From assembly GCA_020086605.1 (NCBI GenBank), contig JACBWW010000047.1, positions 1,146,414 to 1,210,413 of the forward strand: a stretch of DNA of 64,000 nucleotides, written 5' to 3'. This DNA is from Lanius collurio (taxonomy: Eukaryota; Chordata; Aves; Passeriformes; Laniidae). Position 1 is the first letter of the stretch. Each line of letters begins with the position of its first letter. Shown in pieces: positions 63,901 to 64,000 of the stretch. Both the position numbers and the translations under genes were made by a program. The notes under the pieces were generated by a model that searched no databases, was not told the origin of the DNA, and saw only the letters and a program-made list of their open reading frames with translations.

Positions 63901-64000
63901 CAGGGTCCTCCTGCAGCCCCTGGTGCTGGTGTGGGAGCTGCCTGCACAGAGGCTACGGGTGCTGCTGGTGCCATAACCGGGGTCCCCAGCGCTGGGAGTG

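Larger units (their letters stand above)
46418..64000 (+). other. PLCL1: PLCL1 intron 5 (open at window end)
   Basis: This is at least 17.6 kb starting gtaagc. I looked for the last coding exon, expected to resemble human GQGDLLKNAKNEAIENMKQI, and did not find it, so the terminal exon and 3' UTR are placed beyond 64000. Visible content is a T18 run (48183-48200), small tandem duplications, a GC-rich patch at about 49300-49930, and weak CR1-like text at 60895-60923. The other stretches show nothing recognisable. Confidence 0.75.

Noticed and set aside
1..64000. CRISPR arrays, bacterial operons, rRNA, replication origins or a novel multi-gene system
   Set aside because: The window is intronic vertebrate DNA with one spliced gene; the only arrays are a minisatellite and microsatellites.

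Overview
The window is a stretch of vertebrate, most likely bird (probably passerine), nuclear DNA lying inside one gene on the + strand: PLCL1 (phospholipase C-like 1, PRIP-1), a catalytically inactive relative of phospholipase C. The vertebrate call rests on the four spliced coding exons with consensus GT/AG borders. The bird call rests on degenerate CR1-type LINE fossils, low repeat density, a solo endogenous-retrovirus LTR of a type I associate with songbirds, and CpG-poor introns. The species cannot be fixed from sequence alone.

Layout: 1-28765 is the 3' part of intron 1; exon 1, which encodes the N-terminus (about 81 residues in the human protein), is outside the window. Exon 2 (28766-31237, 824 codons) encodes the PP1-binding motif, PH domain, EF-hand region, PLC X-box, acidic linker, Y-box and C2 domain. 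Exons 3 (33343-33546), 4 (43093-43168) and 5 (46308-46417) encode the C-terminal segment. Intron 5 runs from 46418 to the window end without a recognisable exon 6, so the last roughly 60 residues (by comparison with human) and the 3' UTR lie further downstream. In all, 954 codons of PLCL1 are present in one continuous frame across four exons, with no frameshift or premature stop.

Non-coding content: intron 1 holds a well-preserved solo LTR (4738-5444) with matching target-site duplications, a probable second LTR-derived piece next to it, a fossil CR1 3' end (near 24851), a fossil CR1 reverse-transcriptase segment on the minus strand (about 25440-26110), a 44-bp duplicated segment (26455 and 27338), and a 41-bp-period minisatellite abutting a 10-N assembly gap (27633-27642). 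Small palindromes, CRE-like sites, microsatellites and GT-rich tracts are scattered through the introns. No other protein-coding gene, convincing tRNA, rRNA or CRISPR array was found. The many other open frames look like chance ORFs in intronic DNA.

I found no evidence of a new multi-gene system. The best leads are the LTR in sense orientation inside PLCL1, the collapsed minisatellite at the gap, the 44-bp duplication, and the unusually GC/CpG-rich exon 3 inside an otherwise AT-rich gene.
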